The notes under the pieces: model-generated
What the model was told of the DNA's origin: nothing
Databases searched by the model: none
What the model saw: the letters and a program-made list of their open reading frames with translations, nothing else
Part shown: positions 34,423 through 43,337 of the stretch, piece after piece
Layout: each line of letters begins with the position of its first letter
Numbering within the stretch: position 1 is the stretch's first letter
NCBI GenBank assembly: GCA_900321005.1
Contig: ONUF01000009.1
Span: 47,823 to 111,822, forward strand
Direction of reading: 5' to 3'
Source: an uncultured Bacteroidales bacterium
GTDB lineage: Bacteria > Bacteroidota > Bacteroidia > Bacteroidales > Paludibacteraceae
Length of the DNA: 64,000 nucleotides
Program-made: the position numbers and the translations under genes

Positions 34423-34453
34423 CAAAGATACGAAATCTATTTCATATACGCAA
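34423..34453 (-). promoter_or_regulatory. Promoter of the bactofilin gene and downstream run
   Basis: On the minus strand TTG at 34451-34453, 20 nt, TATCTTTG at 34423-34430. No other clear promoter is visible before the S8 gene 25 kb downstream. Confidence 0.8.
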
Positions 34454-34506
34454 GTGCGCGCGTATTTTTTTTCAAAAAAAGACGCAAAAGGCGTAAAAAT
34501 ACTAAA

Positions 34507-34541
34507 ACTTTCCACTTTCCACTTTCGACTTTCAACTTTTT
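34507..34541 (+). repeat. 7-nt tandem repeat in the bactofilin/ompH divergent region
   Basis: ACTTTCC x2, ACTTTCG, ACTTTCA, ACTTTTT: five units ending five bases before the -7 box of the plus-strand promoter and occupying its -33 region. Confidence 0.9.
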
Positions 34542-34553
34542 TGCGTACCTTTG
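34523..34553 (+). promoter_or_regulatory. Promoter of the small membrane protein and ompH unit
   Basis: -7 box TACCTTTG at 34546-34553. The expected -33 position (34523-34525) reads TTT within a 7-nt repeat rather than TTG. Confidence 0.65.
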
Positions 34554-34574
34554 CATGCTCTTTTGTGCGCAAAA

Positions 34575-34781
34575 ATGAAAATAGTACTCGTCATAGTTCT
34601 GGTCGCGGTTGCGATAATCCTCCTTTCGGTGGGAGTGATTTTTCGCAAGGACCACTCCTTTCGCTCGCAACATATCCATGAGAACGAACGGATGCGCGAG
34701 GACCATATTCATTGTTCTACCGCGCAGGATAAAGAGCTGAGACGCAAGAAAAAGAACCAAATAGACACTAAAAAATTATAA
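34575..34781 (+). CDS. Small conserved membrane-anchored protein
   Basis: A 68-residue protein: an N-terminal hydrophobic helix (MKIVLVIVLVAVAIILLSVG) followed by a polar tail with SQHIHENERMREDHIHCSTAQD. Similar small proteins (hydrophobic start, then a conserved HxxxNxxMRExxIHC-type pattern) are common in Bacteroidota and have no known function. Start ATG 34575 is 21 nt after the -7 box. It precedes ompH by 5 bp. Confidence 0.78.
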   Translation: MKIVLVIVLVAVAIILLSVGVIFRKDHSFRSQHIHENERMREDHIHCSTAQDKELRRKKKNQIDTKKL

Positions 34782-34786
34782 CCATT

Positions 34787-35413
34787 ATGAACAAAATCAC
34801 TATTATCGTTGAATCGATTTTGGCAGCAGCTGTTGTTGCCCTGTTTGTACTCTTCTTTACGGTTAATCCGCACGCAAGAAAGGTGAACAATGATGAAATT
34901 GTAGCGAGTGGAGAACTGCTTCCGATCGCTATCATCAACACGGATTCGATCCTCAAACACTACACCCTCGCTGAGGAGGCTTCGGACAAACTGATGGCCA
35001 GCTACGAGGAGTCGACCGTTAAACTCGACACCAAGGCTAAATCGCTGCAGAAAGAGGTGGAGACTTTCCAGCAGGATGTGATTAATTTCCAGAAGAAAGT
35101 GGAAGCCAACGCGTTCCTCAGTCGGGATCGTGCAGAGAGCGAGCAGGCTCGTTTGCAGAAGAAAGAGCAACAACTCATGGCGAAGCAGCAGGATCTGGAG
35201 AACCTCCGTCAGAAACTCAGTGCGGACTTCATGAACGAGCAGGCAGCGCTGACCCAACAGCTCCAGGATTCCGTACAGGCTTACCTGCGCGAGTTCAATG
35301 CCGACGGTCGTTATCACCTCGTGCTTAACGACGCCGTGCTGCTGAACAAAGTAGCCGGTTATGATATCACCAACGAAGTAATTGAAGCACTCAATGCACG
35401 CTACCAGAAGTAA
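34787..35413 (+). CDS. OmpH/Skp family periplasmic chaperone
   Basis: A 208-residue protein with one N-terminal membrane or signal segment, then IAIINTDSILKHY and a long coiled coil (about residues 60-150), ending with LVLNDAVLLNKVAGYDIT. This is the Skp/OmpH pattern: a chaperone for outer-membrane proteins in transit. The next gene encodes an outer-membrane barrel and overlaps it by 20 bp. Confidence 0.88.
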   Translation: MNKITIIVESILAAAVVALFVLFFTVNPHARKVNNDEIVASGELLPIAIINTDSILKHYTLAEEASDKLMASYEESTVKLDTKAKSLQKEVETFQQDVINFQKKVEANAFLSRDRAESEQARLQKKEQQLMAKQQDLENLRQKLSADFMNEQAALTQQLQDSVQAYLREFNADGRYHLVLNDAVLLNKVAGYDITNEVIEALNARYQK

Positions 35414-37262
35414 AATAGTCTTTATCGCGTTAACGGTCTTGTGTTTGGCTTTGCCAAAAGCATACGCTCAGCGTATTCCGCAAGCGATAGAGTACACGGA
35501 GATCTATGATTTTCTCGAGGAGCTGACGACCGACGGAATTATCCGCTCGAATGTGGCTGTCAAACCCTACACGCGGGACTATATCGCGCGGCTCTTGGTT
35601 GAAGCGCAGAGCAAGGACTCGCTGCTGAACAAGCGCCAAAAAGATGACTTGCAGTTCTATCTGCAGGACTATGCCTTGGAACTGGACACCCTGCCGGTGT
35701 ATTACAGTTACGGACATCGTCATGTGACGCAGTGGATCACACCGGTGTCGAACCTCTCGTTAGCGGATCCGAGTTTGCATATCTTGACCAAAGACAAAGT
35801 CTTCAAGATGCGTGTTCGTCCTATCTTAGGCATGGATCTGTACGCCAACAAGAAAGGTCTTATCCAGCATCGTTGGTACGGTATCGATATCCAAATGGAT
35901 ATCGCAAAGCACCTCTCTATCTGGGGTTCTATCCGTGACAACAGTTGGGGCGGACAAGGAATACGAGGCTCGAAGATCCATTTCGGCTGGACGCGAGTAG
36001 GGGGCTTAGAAAATCCTATTGGTACGCCGGCGCTGAATAACATCCCCGGCGTGCAGTACAAAGAAGCCAACTACGGCGGAGATTTCTCCGACTCGCGCGG
36101 CGGTATTTCTCTCTACACCTGGTGGGGTTCTATCGGCGTACAGCGCGAACGGATCACTTGGGGCGATGCGCAACATTGCTCGAACATCCTCTCGGCGCAT
36201 AATCCTGCCGTGCCGATGGTGACGCTTCAACTCACGCCCTGTAAATGGTTCCAATTCGACTATTTTCACGCGTGGTTGCCCTCGAATGTGATTGACTCGA
36301 CCTATTACTATGTAGAGAAAGCGAGCGAAGGTGTTACGGAGCGCGAATACCGCCCTGCCAACAAATTTATGGCGGCGAATATGTTCACCTTCATGCCCTG
36401 CAAATACATTCAGTTCGGTTTCGGAAACTCGATCGTTTACGCGGAGCGTAATGTGCAGGCGGCGTACTTCATTCCGATCGCGTTCTTCAAGTCGTTGGAC
36501 CACCTCATGACCAAAGGTCTCGGGTCTGAGAACCAGAACTCGCAGGTGTTCGCGACGATCACTATACGGCCTACGGATCATCTCCGTCTATACGGCTCGT
36601 TCTATCTCGATGAGTTTAAGTTCGCGCGTCTGAAACCTTCGAATCCGGAGAGGAATCCGATCTCTTATCTCGTCGGTTTCAACTGGAGCGGTTGGCCTGT
36701 CAAAGGACTCGCTCTTCGCGGAGAATTCACGCGCACTTATATCGCGTGCTACTCGCATTCCATTAAGGTGCTGGATTATACCTCCAACTCCTTTAATATG
36801 GGCCATTACATGGGCGATAACGCGCAGAGTATTTTTGTGCAACTGTCCTATCGTCCGACGCGTAGTTTGCGCCTGATGTTGGACTATACCGGCGATACAA
36901 AGTATCGCGCGTACGACTATTTCCGCGCATATATCGGTTCTACCGGTGGAAATCCGTACCCGGTCATTGCCCAGAAACCCTTCAGCGAGAAGATCTGGAA
37001 AAGCGATGTGATTGGTTTCCACGCCGTGTATGAGGTATTTAATAACTGCTACGCGCACATCGACCTTGAGTATTCGAATGTCCGCGCGTATGCGCCTACT
37101 TCGGAGCGTATCCCGTCCGAAGACCGCGGATGGAATGCCGACGGGACGTCTATGAACCTCGCGGGCGATGAACTCAAAGAGTATTACTTGAATAAATATA
37201 CCCCTGTCTATCTGCAGGGTCAAAAATTCACTTTCACATGTGGACTAAGTTTCGGTTTCTAA
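35394..37262 (+). CDS. Outer-membrane beta-barrel protein, capsule assembly Wzi-like
   Basis: About 622 residues with signal peptide (cleavage near PKAYAQ) and many alternating aromatic beta strands, ending in Phe as barrels do. The beginning IEYTEIYDFLEELTTDGII and blocks such as KFMAANMFTFMPCKYIQFGFG and FNMGHYMGDNAQSIF match a conserved Bacteroidota barrel family often annotated as Wzi-like. A role in capsule or surface polysaccharide assembly is inferred from that annotation only. ATG 35394 gives the best signal peptide. Confidence 0.65.
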   Translation: MHATRSKIVFIALTVLCLALPKAYAQRIPQAIEYTEIYDFLEELTTDGIIRSNVAVKPYTRDYIARLLVEAQSKDSLLNKRQKDDLQFYLQDYALELDTLPVYYSYGHRHVTQWITPVSNLSLADPSLHILTKDKVFKMRVRPILGMDLYANKKGLIQHRWYGIDIQMDIAKHLSIWGSIRDNSWGGQGIRGSKIHFGWTRVGGLENPIGTPALNNIPGVQYKEANYGGDFSDSRGGISLYTWWGSIGVQRERITWGDAQHCSNILSAHNPAVPMVTLQLTPCKWFQFDYFHAWLPSNVIDSTYYYVEKASEGVTEREYRPANKFMAANMFTFMPCKYIQFGFGNSIVYAERNVQAAYFIPIAFFKSLDHLMTKGLGSENQNSQVFATITIRPTDHLRLYGSFYLDEFKFARLKPSNPERNPISYLVGFNWSGWPVKGLALRGEFTRTYIACYSHSIKVLDYTSNSFNMGHYMGDNAQSIFVQLSYRPTRSLRLMLDYTGDTKYRAYDYFRAYIGSTGGNPYPVIAQKPFSEKIWKSDVIGFHAVYEVFNNCYAHIDLEYSNVRAYAPTSERIPSEDRGWNADGTSMNLAGDELKEYYLNKYTPVYLQGQKFTFTCGLSFGF

Positions 37263-38692
37263 CTCTTTTTGCCACACTCAGCATTGCGCTGAACAGCTTG
37301 GCAACCACCTTCGATTACAATGCCGATGGTACGCAAAATCAGACCATTGATGGCATTACCGTCAAACTGGAGAAAGGTGATAACGCGAACAATGCACCGG
37401 CGTATTCCTCCTATAACGGAATGAAGATGTACGCTAAGAATACCATTACGATAAGCGCTAACCAAGCTTTCAAGAATGTGCAATTGGTGTTTTCCAAGAA
37501 TGAAAATAAGGAATACCTCACCATGACCGCTTCTGAGGGCGAACTTATTTCCGGTGGTACTTCTACTTCGCTCTCGGATAAGAAAATCGATGTATGGAAC
37601 GGCGAGACTTCACAATTGGTGTTTACGATGGGGCCGAAAGGTCAGCGTGTGATCTATCAGATAGTGGTGGACGGTGAACCTATTGATATCGAACCGACAT
37701 CGAATATCGTAGCAATAGACACTGCAGAATGGGATCCGGAGTGGCTGTGGTACAGTGAACCTACGGCGCTCATTACGCCGGATACGACATTCTCCAAAAA
37801 AGAGTATATATTTGTAGAAACCAATATTCGTGTGCATTGTACGCAAGGTACGATTAACGATACAGCTTCCACCCCGTATTTTAACTGTAATGCCGGTTAT
37901 ACACTTTCTTTCGAAGCCACGCAACCAATAAAAGGCTTAGTCATCAACGGCTATGTACGCAAGCAGTTCTCCGCTTCGGTGGACAAGGGTACTATTGAGT
38001 ATTGTAGTCCCGGAGCGTTGGAAGAGGACCACGAAGGTTATCCTGTAGTGATTGTATCGGATATCAACGACACAAAGGTCACGCTTTCTTGTGAAAAGCA
38101 ACTGCGTTGCTATAGTGTGTATGTCTATTTCGACGCAAATCCGGAAGAGACATTGGATTGTGGCGGCAGTTCGGGCGGAGAGACTTTCTTCCTGACCTTT
38201 GATGCGGCGGATGCCGTCTATGAATCAGAAATCTCGGCCGAGGAAGGCAAGCCCAACTATACGATATACCTCTATAACCAGGCTTCGCCTGACTATCCCT
38301 ATATAGCGTTCGACTTGTACCCTGTGGCGCAAGGAGATTTGGTGGGACTTTACAGCATGGATGATGAGTCGTTAGGCGAGACTACTTGGTATCAGTACGG
38401 GGAGAGTGCGCTTGACCGTGCATGGATGGAGATGGACGGACAAATGGTTGTCAATAGGGATGGCGAAATCTATTCCATCTCTGGCTATCTCACTTGCGAC
38501 GATAGTAACACGTATAACTTCACTTTCTCCGGCGCGATGCCTTTCTACACCGATACGGAGTATTACGCCGAAGGCATAGAGGTTGTGCCGGCGATAGATC
38601 GCAACGCACCGATGTACGATATTCTCGGACGAAAAGTAAACGATACCTACCAAGGCATCGTTATACAAAACGGACATAAATACCTGAAGTAA
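37238..38692 (+). CDS. Secreted protein with T9SS-like C-terminal motif
   Basis: A 484-residue exported protein of unknown function (signal MWTKFRFLTLFATLSIALNSLA). Three or so beta-sandwich-like segments follow. The end, APMYDILGRKVNDTYQGIVI then QNGHKYLK, resembles the sorting-domain endings found on Bacteroidales cell-surface proteins. It overlaps the barrel gene by 25 bp. The DNA looks more AT-rich and less biased in codon use than its neighbours, suggesting faster evolution or transfer; I did not measure this. It ends directly against the convergent glycosyltransferase gene. Confidence 0.7.
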   Translation: MWTKFRFLTLFATLSIALNSLATTFDYNADGTQNQTIDGITVKLEKGDNANNAPAYSSYNGMKMYAKNTITISANQAFKNVQLVFSKNENKEYLTMTASEGELISGGTSTSLSDKKIDVWNGETSQLVFTMGPKGQRVIYQIVVDGEPIDIEPTSNIVAIDTAEWDPEWLWYSEPTALITPDTTFSKKEYIFVETNIRVHCTQGTINDTASTPYFNCNAGYTLSFEATQPIKGLVINGYVRKQFSASVDKGTIEYCSPGALEEDHEGYPVVIVSDINDTKVTLSCEKQLRCYSVYVYFDANPEETLDCGGSSGGETFFLTFDAADAVYESEISAEEGKPNYTIYLYNQASPDYPYIAFDLYPVAQGDLVGLYSMDDESLGETTWYQYGESALDRAWMEMDGQMVVNRDGEIYSISGYLTCDDSNTYNFTFSGAMPFYTDTEYYAEGIEVVPAIDRNAPMYDILGRKVNDTYQGIVIQNGHKYLK

Positions 38693-39580
38693 TCAGCGAT
38701 AGTTACGTCGCATCTTGCGATAGTCTCTGCGGGCTTGGAATACGGCCTTGAAGGCACCAAAACGACCTTGCAGCAGATAGAAACAAGCAGCGGCATAATC
38801 CAATATTCCTCGAACGAACAGCACTCCACACGGGTGCTGTTTGTTTTTGTAGATCATCAGCAGGTTGTTGCGGTGGTTCAGATAAGTCTTGCGCGGACTC
38901 TCGTAACTCAACGCGCCGCCGCCGAGGTGGTACACTACGCTCTGAGGCAGACAAACCAAGTGCCAACCGGCATTGCGCATGCGCCAGCACAGGTCGATCT
39001 CTTCCATGTGGGCAAAGAACGCTGCGTCCAGTCCGCCGCACTCCTTATATACTTGCGTCCGCACGCACATGCACGCGCCGCTCGTCCAATCGACTTCGGT
39101 CTCCGTGTCATATTGGCCTTTGTCTTCCTCTACATGCCATAAGATGCGTCCGCGGCAGTAGGGGAAGTATAACTTGCTCAGATAACCTCCTGCAGCGCCC
39201 GCGTGCTCAAAAGATGTGCGATGAAGCCAACTACGCACTTTCGGTTGAACCGCCGCGACATCTTTGTGTTCGTCCAGATAAGCGAGTAGGGGATTAAGCC
39301 AACCTTCCGTCACTTCTACGTCGCTGTTCAGCAGCACGATGTATTCGCTGTCCACCTGTGCGATCGCGCGGTTGTAACCCTCCGCAAAACCGTAGTTCTT
39401 GTCCAGGACGATCGTCTTGACGCCCGGAAACTCCTTGGCTAAGACCTCGAGGCTGTTGTCCGTACTGCCGTTATCGGCCACGAAGATCTCCGCGCCTTTT
39501 GTGTGCGCGACCACCGACGGCAGATAGCGGCGAAGCATCTCTGCGCCGTTCCAGTTTAATATGATGACACTACATTTCAT
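38693..39580 (-). CDS. Family 2 glycosyltransferase
   Basis: A 295-residue GT-A enzyme. It begins MKCSVIILNWNGAEMLRRYL, then FVADNGSTDNSLEVL, the nucleotide-sugar acidic motif in LLNSDVEVTEGWL, and the acceptor region FAHMEEIDLCWRMRNAGW. It resembles rhamnosyltransferase-like GT2 enzymes of cell surface glycan synthesis. Start ATG 39580 overlaps the acyltransferase gene by 11 bp. Confidence 0.88.
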   Translation of the reverse strand: MKCSVIILNWNGAEMLRRYLPSVVAHTKGAEIFVADNGSTDNSLEVLAKEFPGVKTIVLDKNYGFAEGYNRAIAQVDSEYIVLLNSDVEVTEGWLNPLLAYLDEHKDVAAVQPKVRSWLHRTSFEHAGAAGGYLSKLYFPYCRGRILWHVEEDKGQYDTETEVDWTSGACMCVRTQVYKECGGLDAAFFAHMEEIDLCWRMRNAGWHLVCLPQSVVYHLGGGALSYESPRKTYLNHRNNLLMIYKNKQHPCGVLFVRGILDYAAACFYLLQGRFGAFKAVFQARRDYRKMRRNYR

Positions 39581-40436
39581 TCTTTCGATACTTGAACCGG
39601 TTATGCGTCCAGAGCCATAAATGGGGTTCGGCAATGATATTTCGTTCCAAATTGCGTGCGTAGGCGGTGGTTATCTCTCCTTGGTCGGTGTTCTTCGGAT
39701 CCAGACTGATACATTCGAACCGGCATTGGTAATAGCCTCTCGCAGGTCGTTTGACTGTTAAGGCGAACACCGGATAGCCGAATTTCTTGGCCATTTCTTC
39801 TCCGCCGTCCAGGAACCCGATCTCCTGGTGCAAAAACTTCACCCAGGTACGCGTCACCTCCGGTCGCGGTTTCTGGTCTGCAATAAGACCTAAGACGATA
39901 GCTTGTTTTTCCGCCCGGTATCGTATCATTTCCCGCAGCACGCGTTGTTTCTCTACATAGGCGCCGCCTCTTTTCTTGCGGATCTCCAGCAGGTCTCTGT
40001 CCGTGCGTTCGTTTTTGGCCTTGCGGTACACATTGAGTTCCAGCACCTCGGGCGAGAACCACTGTTGGCAGGAAGACATCCATTCCCAGCAACCCACGTG
40101 CGCCAGCATCACAATACACCCGCCGGCCTCTTTGGCAGCCTTGTCCACTTCATCTGCGTTCTCAAAGACCACCCGCTGCTTCATCTCTGCCGGGCTGATA
40201 CGAAAACCGTACAATGTCTCGGCAAAGGTATAGGTCAGCTGATGGTAGAAATCCCGTGCAATACGGGTGCGATCCTTGTCCGTCTTGTCCGGAAAAGCAA
40301 GGCGCAGGTTATGCTCCACGATCTTCCGCCGATAACGCACCACGTGGTACATCAACGGATAGATGAGCCAATCCGCGAACCAATAATGGACGCGCAGCGG
40401 CAACTTACTTAGAAGAGCGGCACAATGAAGTAGCAT
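39570..40436 (-). CDS. Lipid A-type lysophospholipid acyltransferase (LpxL/HtrB family)
   Basis: A 288-residue membrane-associated acyltransferase, probably adding a secondary acyl chain to lipid A. The catalytic motif is MLAHVGCWEWM (HxxxxxE type); VVRYRRKIVEHNLRLAFPDK and PHLWLWTHNRFKYR are family typical. ATG 40436 overlaps cdsA by 28 bp. Together with cdsA and the glycosyltransferase it forms an envelope lipid unit. Confidence 0.88.
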   Translation of the reverse strand: MLLHCAALLSKLPLRVHYWFADWLIYPLMYHVVRYRRKIVEHNLRLAFPDKTDKDRTRIARDFYHQLTYTFAETLYGFRISPAEMKQRVVFENADEVDKAAKEAGGCIVMLAHVGCWEWMSSCQQWFSPEVLELNVYRKAKNERTDRDLLEIRKKRGGAYVEKQRVLREMIRYRAEKQAIVLGLIADQKPRPEVTRTWVKFLHQEIGFLDGGEEMAKKFGYPVFALTVKRPARGYYQCRFECISLDPKNTDQGEITTAYARNLERNIIAEPHLWLWTHNRFKYRKNEM

Positions 40437-41278
40437 AACCAACTATACGAAGTAATCAGCGGAGCTGCCAATAATATACTGTCAAAACGGTCCAACACGC
40501 CTCCGTGTCCGGGCAAGAACCGACCGGAATCCTTCACGCCTATCGACCGTTTGAACAAACTCTCCATCAGGTCGCCGAAAGTACCGAACGCGCTTGCGAT
40601 AAATGCGAAGCCCAACGCCACGACTAATCCGAACCCGCTCGCAGATATCTCGTCGAACCATCCGCAGAAGAACAGGATGATCGCGGTGAGGAAAGAAAAG
40701 ACGATACCGCCGAACAGTCCTTCCCAACTTTTCTTGGGGCTGATATGCGGTGCCATCTTATGGTTGCCGTTCGGCCGTTTGGCGGTCAGGCTGCCTACGC
40801 AATACGCGCCCGTGTCGTTTACCCAGATAAGGATAAACAGCGCCAACAGCAGCCATTTGCTGAGACTCATCAGGAAGCACATCATGCAGAGCGGCAAAGC
40901 GATCATCAGTTGGGAGATAAGCATGTTTCCCCAGTTCTGCATGGGCTTGCCGGAGAGGTTCCAGACCTCGTCCAAGAGTGCAATCAGGATAATCGGCAGA
41001 TAAATCATCGCCCCGGTGATACCGAACGCGCGGTAGAACTCGCCGCCTAAGGGGTTGTATGCCATGCCCACGAAGGTACCCCAGAGCACGAATGTCGCCA
41101 AGGCCGAGCATACGCGGAAGACCGTGTGTGATTGTACCAGACGATGAAATTCATCTACCGCCAGCAGACAAATCAGCAGCAGCAAGCCCGCAAAAGCCCA
41201 CTCATTCCAAAGAATACTGCCGACGATGCATCCCACAAATACCGCCCCGCTCAGGGTCCGTTTCCAAAATTCACTCAT
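40409..41278 (-). CDS. cdsA: Phosphatidate cytidylyltransferase
   Basis: About 289 residues with roughly eight membrane segments; makes CDP-diacylglycerol for phospholipid synthesis. The signature is SIGVKDSGRFLPGHGGVLDR then FDSILLAAP. WVNDTGAY and SPKKSWEGLFGG are also typical. ATG 41278 (MSEFWKRTLSG) is chosen; upstream codons run through the promoter. Confidence 0.93.
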   Translation of the reverse strand: MSEFWKRTLSGAVFVGCIVGSILWNEWAFAGLLLLICLLAVDEFHRLVQSHTVFRVCSALATFVLWGTFVGMAYNPLGGEFYRAFGITGAMIYLPIILIALLDEVWNLSGKPMQNWGNMLISQLMIALPLCMMCFLMSLSKWLLLALFILIWVNDTGAYCVGSLTAKRPNGNHKMAPHISPKKSWEGLFGGIVFSFLTAIILFFCGWFDEISASGFGLVVALGFAFIASAFGTFGDLMESLFKRSIGVKDSGRFLPGHGGVLDRFDSILLAAPLITSYSWLCYFIVPLF

Positions 41279-41288
41279 AATATTAAAA

Positions 41289-41332
41289 ACCTTTGCGGCC
41301 GCAAAGGTACTACTTTTTTTTGACATGTGCAA
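41289..41332 (-). promoter_or_regulatory. Promoter of cdsA with a perfect 20-bp palindrome
   Basis: TTG at 41330-41332, 20 nt, TACCTTTG at 41302-41309. ACCTTTGCGGCCGCAAAGGT (41289-41308) is a perfect palindrome made of the -7 box and its mirror. Confidence 0.82.
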
Positions 41333-41349
41333 ATTTTATCTACCACAAA

Positions 41350-41382
41350 ATATATCCCGTGACTCAAAATCACGGGATATAT
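41350..41382 (-). terminator. Strong stem-loop, probable terminator of the 41483-42793 gene
   Basis: ATATATCCCGTGA (41350-41362) pairs perfectly with TCACGGGATATAT (41370-41382) across a 7-nt loop. On the minus strand it is followed by TTTTGTGG. It lies 100 nt beyond the stop of the upstream gene and just before the cdsA promoter, so it could also insulate cdsA. The remaining sequence to 41482 holds nothing recognisable. Confidence 0.65.
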
Positions 41383-41482
41383 ACATAGTATATATAGGGT
41401 AGTGCAGGATACGAGATTACCCCGAAAATACCTGCATGCGCTATGCAAGCGCCCCTTGCTTGTTGCTTAATGTTGTGCTATA

Positions 41483-42793
41483 TTATCCTTTGATGGAGAA
41501 TGGCCAGCAGTACGATTCTTCTTGATGAGCTACGTGAGGGAATTGCAGTGCCACCTCGAGGATAAAGTTGAAGTCGTAGAGGTGTGTTGCTGCTATATAG
41601 GCTTGGTTTTTCGCTGCTGCATATGCTGCGGTTATTTCGCCGCCGTTGCGGATCTGCTCGAGTTGGTTGTCCAATTCAATCAGACGCTTCATCATGGCGG
41701 TCACCTGAGCATCGTAAGCCTTTACTTCTGCGAGCCATTTCTCTGCTTGTCTTCTATTGTAGGCATCGATGAGTGCGTTCTCGGATTTGCGGCCTTCGGT
41801 CCACCAACCCGGGTAGCAAATGGTTTGTCCTTCTTTGGCATTCTTGCAGCAGTCCCAGTTATCCAAGCGCTCTGCGAGCGGATCTTCGATTTGGATGGCA
41901 CGTTTGCACTCGGAGGATGTACGCCAATCGTTAATGATTTTCACGAAGAGTTCCTCCAGTTTATTGGTAGGCAGACCAACGGTGTGCGCAGCAAAACTTG
42001 CATCGTTTAACATACCATTCGAGTGCGCTTGGAACTGCACGTGCTTCGTCATATCCATGTTCGTGTTTCTGAACTCGAAGGCTTCGTTAGCCAGAGCAGA
42101 GAGTTGTTCGCCTAATTCACCATATTCATTTTCGTGCGGGTCACCGACATTGACATTCTGCTTGCCATACTTCGCGTTAGTCGCATAGAGACGGTTGTAG
42201 AGATCCGGATGATTGCTCTGGAGATATTGGGCAGCCTGTTTCTCGTTCTTCTGCGCCATGTTAATGATTTTGAGGTATTCTTGTTTGGAAACACCCCATT
42301 TAGCCGCGAACTTACCAGCCATCGCATCCATGATTTTCTCTTCCGGCCAGTTCGGGTTGATTTCGCCACTCATCATCATTTGCATCATCTCTTCTTGCGA
42401 AGGCATGAGTCCGGCATTGACATTGGCGTTGTACTGCTCCATGGCTTTTTGGTTGTTCTTCGACTGTTTCTTGCCGAGTTCAATGGTTTTGCTATTCAGT
42501 TCCGCTTGTGCGTCTAATAGTGCGCTGCGGAAATTCTGCACGCCGAGGTAGTAAGCAGCGGAACTTCTGCGGGCATACGCCGTTTTCGCTTCGGGCGTAA
42601 GCAGGTCATTGGCCGTAGGCATCGCCGGACGCTTGTTGATAAGGTCCGCGAACGAGTTAATCTTCATTGCAGGAACGTTTTCTGCCAATTCATAGCCACC
42701 ACCGGTGATGAGGGCTTCAATTTGATTGTCATAATCTTGTGCCATCATGGGCAGGGCAAGCATAATTGCTGCCAGTAATAATAATTTTTTCAT
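41483..42793 (-). CDS. Exported protein of unknown function
   Basis: A 436-residue protein with signal peptide (MKKLLLLAAIMLALPMMAQ). The mature part is mostly helical and charged, with long Lys/Glu/Gln/Asn-rich stretches, a Met-rich segment (EEMMQMMMSGE) and two CC or C residues late (WDCCKNAKEGQTICYPGWW). I recognise no family. It is monocistronic with its own promoter and a downstream stem-loop. ATG 42793 is clear; upstream codons cover the promoter. Confidence 0.75.
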   Translation of the reverse strand: MKKLLLLAAIMLALPMMAQDYDNQIEALITGGGYELAENVPAMKINSFADLINKRPAMPTANDLLTPEAKTAYARRSSAAYYLGVQNFRSALLDAQAELNSKTIELGKKQSKNNQKAMEQYNANVNAGLMPSQEEMMQMMMSGEINPNWPEEKIMDAMAGKFAAKWGVSKQEYLKIINMAQKNEKQAAQYLQSNHPDLYNRLYATNAKYGKQNVNVGDPHENEYGELGEQLSALANEAFEFRNTNMDMTKHVQFQAHSNGMLNDASFAAHTVGLPTNKLEELFVKIINDWRTSSECKRAIQIEDPLAERLDNWDCCKNAKEGQTICYPGWWTEGRKSENALIDAYNRRQAEKWLAEVKAYDAQVTAMMKRLIELDNQLEQIRNGGEITAAYAAAKNQAYIAATHLYDFNFILEVALQFPHVAHQEESYCWPFSIKG

Positions 42794-42817
42794 AAATATA
42801 TTATATAATACAAATAA

Positions 42818-42861
42818 ACCTTTGCGACCGCAAAGGTACAACTTTTTTTTGAAACATGCAA
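42818..42861 (-). promoter_or_regulatory. Promoter with near-perfect -7 palindrome
   Basis: TTG at 42859-42861, 20 nt, TACCTTTG at 42831-42838. ACCTTTGCG-AC-CGCAAAGGT (42818-42837 read on plus) differs from the cdsA palindrome by one base. Confidence 0.82.
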
Positions 42862-42879
42862 ATAAAAACATGTAAAAAC

Positions 42880-42910
42880 TTGCATATATGCAATTTTTGT
42901 AGTACTTTTG
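42880..42910 (+). promoter_or_regulatory. Promoter of the 42939 gene and ribF
   Basis: TTG at 42880-42882, 20 nt, TACTTTTG at 42903-42910, followed by CACC as at the SRP and rho promoters. Confidence 0.82.
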
Positions 42911-42938
42911 CACCGGATTTAGAAAATTACAAATCATT

Positions 42939-43292
42939 ATGGAAAATAACACTTTGGAACTGTCCTTGATGGACGTGGAAGAACGCGAGTTGGTAGAGTA
43001 TATCTACAATGCTATTCCTGCTCAGGATCGCGGAGCGCTGAACGCAGACGACATCCTCTTTGTGCTCGATGAGATGGATAACTACCTCGAGACGCAGGGC
43101 CTGCTGCGCGAGGATCCGCAGACAGGTGAGGTAGAGTACCTCGACGGCGAAGTGGATGAGACGGAGCAACTGAACTTCGTGCTCGAAGCAGCCAAGAAAC
43201 ACCAACGCGCGCTGAGCAGCGTCCAGATTCAACTTATCCAGGATGCCGAACTCCAATACGGAATAGCCAAAGGCTATTACGAAGAGGAGTGA
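42939..43292 (+). CDS. Conserved small acidic cytoplasmic protein of unknown function
   Basis: A 117-residue acidic protein, no signal peptide. It begins MENNTLELSLMDVEERELVEY and contains DILFVLDEMDNYLETQGL and EVEYLDGEVDETEQLNFV. It looks like a Bacteroidales-conserved hypothetical; I do not know its function. It is transcribed with ribF, and its stop codon lies in the first unit of a 7-nt repeat. Confidence 0.75.
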   Translation: MENNTLELSLMDVEERELVEYIYNAIPAQDRGALNADDILFVLDEMDNYLETQGLLREDPQTGEVEYLDGEVDETEQLNFVLEAAKKHQRALSSVQIQLIQDAELQYGIAKGYYEEE

Positions 43293-43337
43293 TGTGTGAT
43301 GTGTGATGTGTGATGTGTGATGTGTGATGGGTGATGG
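43289..43337 (+). repeat. 7-nt tandem repeat GTGATGT/GTGATGG x7
   Basis: Seven units with no interruption. The first holds the stop (TGA 43290-43292) of the upstream gene and the last holds the ribF start (ATG 43334-43336); the whole leader between them is repeat. Confidence 0.95.

Noticed and set aside
34437-34760. Minus-strand frame of 107 codons across the bactofilin/ompH divergent region
   Set aside because: It runs through two promoters and a heptamer array; the plus-strand small membrane protein is better supported.
41383-41482. Possible small RNA or tRNA between cdsA and the 41483 gene
   Set aside because: No cloverleaf, no promoter and no T run beyond the stem-loop already listed.
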